Assembly: GCA_947174725.1 (NCBI GenBank)
Contig: CAMWKA010000087.1
Coordinates: forward strand, 1 to 7,285
Reading direction: 5' to 3'
From: an uncultured Lachnospiraceae bacterium
Lineage (GTDB): Bacteria > Bacillota > Clostridia > Lachnospirales > Lachnospiraceae
DNA: 7,285 nucleotides
Positions 6,718 to 7,285 of the stretch are shown piece by piece. The translations under genes were made by a program, and so were the position numbers. The notes beneath the pieces are model-generated. The model worked only from the letters and a program-made list of their open reading frames with translations. It had not been told where the DNA came from and did no database searches. How positions within the stretch are numbered: position 1 is the stretch's first letter; each line of letters opens with the position of its first letter.

Positions 6718-7230
6718 TTATTTTTCTTTCTGCATAAAAATCACCGTCCGGTCTCGTCCGTCCCGCACGATTGTCTCTACCCTGTCCTTCATCTGCGCAA
6801 ATCCATTGGTTTCATAATTACGGATCGCTTTTTCATTATCTTGAAATACTCTGAGGATGATGCGTTCCAGTTCTAACGACTGAAATCCATATAAAACACC
6901 CAATCTGACCGCCTCCGTGCCATAACCCTTCCCCAGAGCATCCGGTTCCCCGATAAAAATGCCAAGCTCCGCTGTCCGTTTTTCCCGATCGATATCACGG
7001 AAATAAAAACTACCTATCCCTCTGTCATTTTCCCTGATACAGATGATAAACTGCTGCACTGCTCCGGTCTCCACCTTTGTTTTGATCCACTCCAGATGCA
7101 TCTCTCTTGTCAATGGCGTCCGATATATAAATTGTTCCATTACATGAGGCGCGTTTCTCCATGCAATCACCTGATCCGTATCTTCTATCTTCATCTTACG
7201 AAGATAGATCCGTTCTCCAACAATATCCAT
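6718..7230 (-). CDS. GNAT family N-acetyltransferase (RimJ/RimL-like)
   Basis: A 170-residue single-domain acetyltransferase that would use acetyl-CoA in the cytoplasm. It opens MDIVGERIYLRKMKIEDTD and VIAWRNAPHV (21-30), the pattern of the RimJ/RimL-like branch. ELGIFIGEP (88-96) leads into the acetyl-CoA pyrophosphate loop LGKGYGTEA (99-107), and NEKAIRNYETNGF (132-144) is the usual late motif. Length is normal and nothing is missing. Relatives acetylate protein N-termini, antibiotics, spermidine or amino sugars. Beside surface-glycan genes an amino-sugar substrate is attractive (compare PseH or WecD, which are also GNATs), but no sugar-specific motif was recognised. GGAGGA (7236-7241) is 5 nt before the ATG and supports this start, even though the frame stays open to the window edge. 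A possible end of an upstream gene lies 14 nt before it, suggesting an operon. Confidence 0.88.
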   Translation of the reverse strand: MDIVGERIYLRKMKIEDTDQVIAWRNAPHVMEQFIYRTPLTREMHLEWIKTKVETGAVQQFIICIRENDRGIGSFYFRDIDREKRTAELGIFIGEPDALGKGYGTEAVRLGVLYGFQSLELERIILRVFQDNEKAIRNYETNGFAQMKDRVETIVRDGRDRTVIFMQKEK

Positions 7231-7244
7231 ACTAATCCTCCATG

Positions 7245-7283
7245 TCAGAGCAGTTTTACTGCGATGACACGCGATGAGAAATC
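7245..7283 (-). CDS. Possible C-terminal end of an upstream gene (partial)
   Basis: Reading leftward from the edge, one frame gives DFSSRVIAVKLL followed by TGA at 7247-7245. The stop is just before the GGAGGA ribosome site of the GNAT gene, leaving a 14-nt gap, the usual spacing in an operon. Only 12 residues are visible, so no family can be named. Another frame also ends inside this edge (TAA at 7258-7256), so the choice rests mainly on spacing. Confidence 0.3.
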   Translation of the reverse strand, partial: DFSSRVIAVKLL

Positions 7284-7285
7284 CG

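Noticed and set aside
7231..7284. N-terminal extension of the GNAT protein, since the frame is open to the window edge
   Set aside because: The ATG at 7230 has a good GGAGGA site and the normal family N-terminus; the extension (for example ACHRSKTALTWRIS) looks non-coding.

Overview
The window carries a run of six complete genes, all on the minus strand, typical of a cell-surface polysaccharide locus. It suggests a low-to-moderate GC Gram-positive bacterium of the Clostridia, probably Lachnospiraceae-like. The grounds are AGGAGG-type ribosome sites, clean sigma-A promoter elements, and protein families common in Firmicutes capsule/EPS loci (a DUF1972 rhamnosyltransferase-like enzyme beside a CpsE/WchA-like phosphotransferase). 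This taxonomic call is inference from style and families, not from a marker gene.

Layout in the direction of transcription (high to low coordinates). The right edge (7285-7245) may hold the last codons of an upstream gene. A RimJ/RimL-type GNAT acetyltransferase (7230-6718) and an integral-membrane acyltransferase-3 protein (6663-5611, GTG start) follow. A 183-base gap (5610-5428) then holds a good sigma-A promoter (-35 TTGCAA, 17-base spacer, -10 TATAAT) and a leader of about 137 nt containing a perfect 12-bp inverted repeat. That promoter appears to drive a compact four-gene cassette: a Wzy/O-antigen-ligase-like membrane polymerase (5427-3817), an initiating polyprenyl-phosphate sugar-1-phosphate transferase (3820-2399), a DUF1972 glycosyltransferase (2402-1179) and a GT4 glycosyltransferase (1216-95). 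Junctions in the cassette overlap by 4, 4 and 38 nt, so translation is probably coupled. The last 94 bases (1-94) hold an inverted repeat that may be a weak terminator.

Working model. The phosphotransferase loads the first sugar-1-phosphate onto undecaprenyl phosphate at the inner face of the membrane. The DUF1972 enzyme, by analogy with Cps2T/WchF and RgpA, may add rhamnose next, and the GT4 enzyme adds a further sugar. After flipping by a Wzx-type flippase not present here, the Wzy-like protein polymerises or ligates the repeat units outside. The acyltransferase may O-acylate the glycan, and the GNAT may N-acylate a sugar or another small substrate. Specific sugars cannot be read from the sequence.

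I did not find evidence for a wholly new type of system. The most interesting parts are the promoter with its structured leader, the unusual order of the cassette, and a few departures from family motifs. No tRNA, rRNA, CRISPR, insertion sequence or plus-strand gene is supported.
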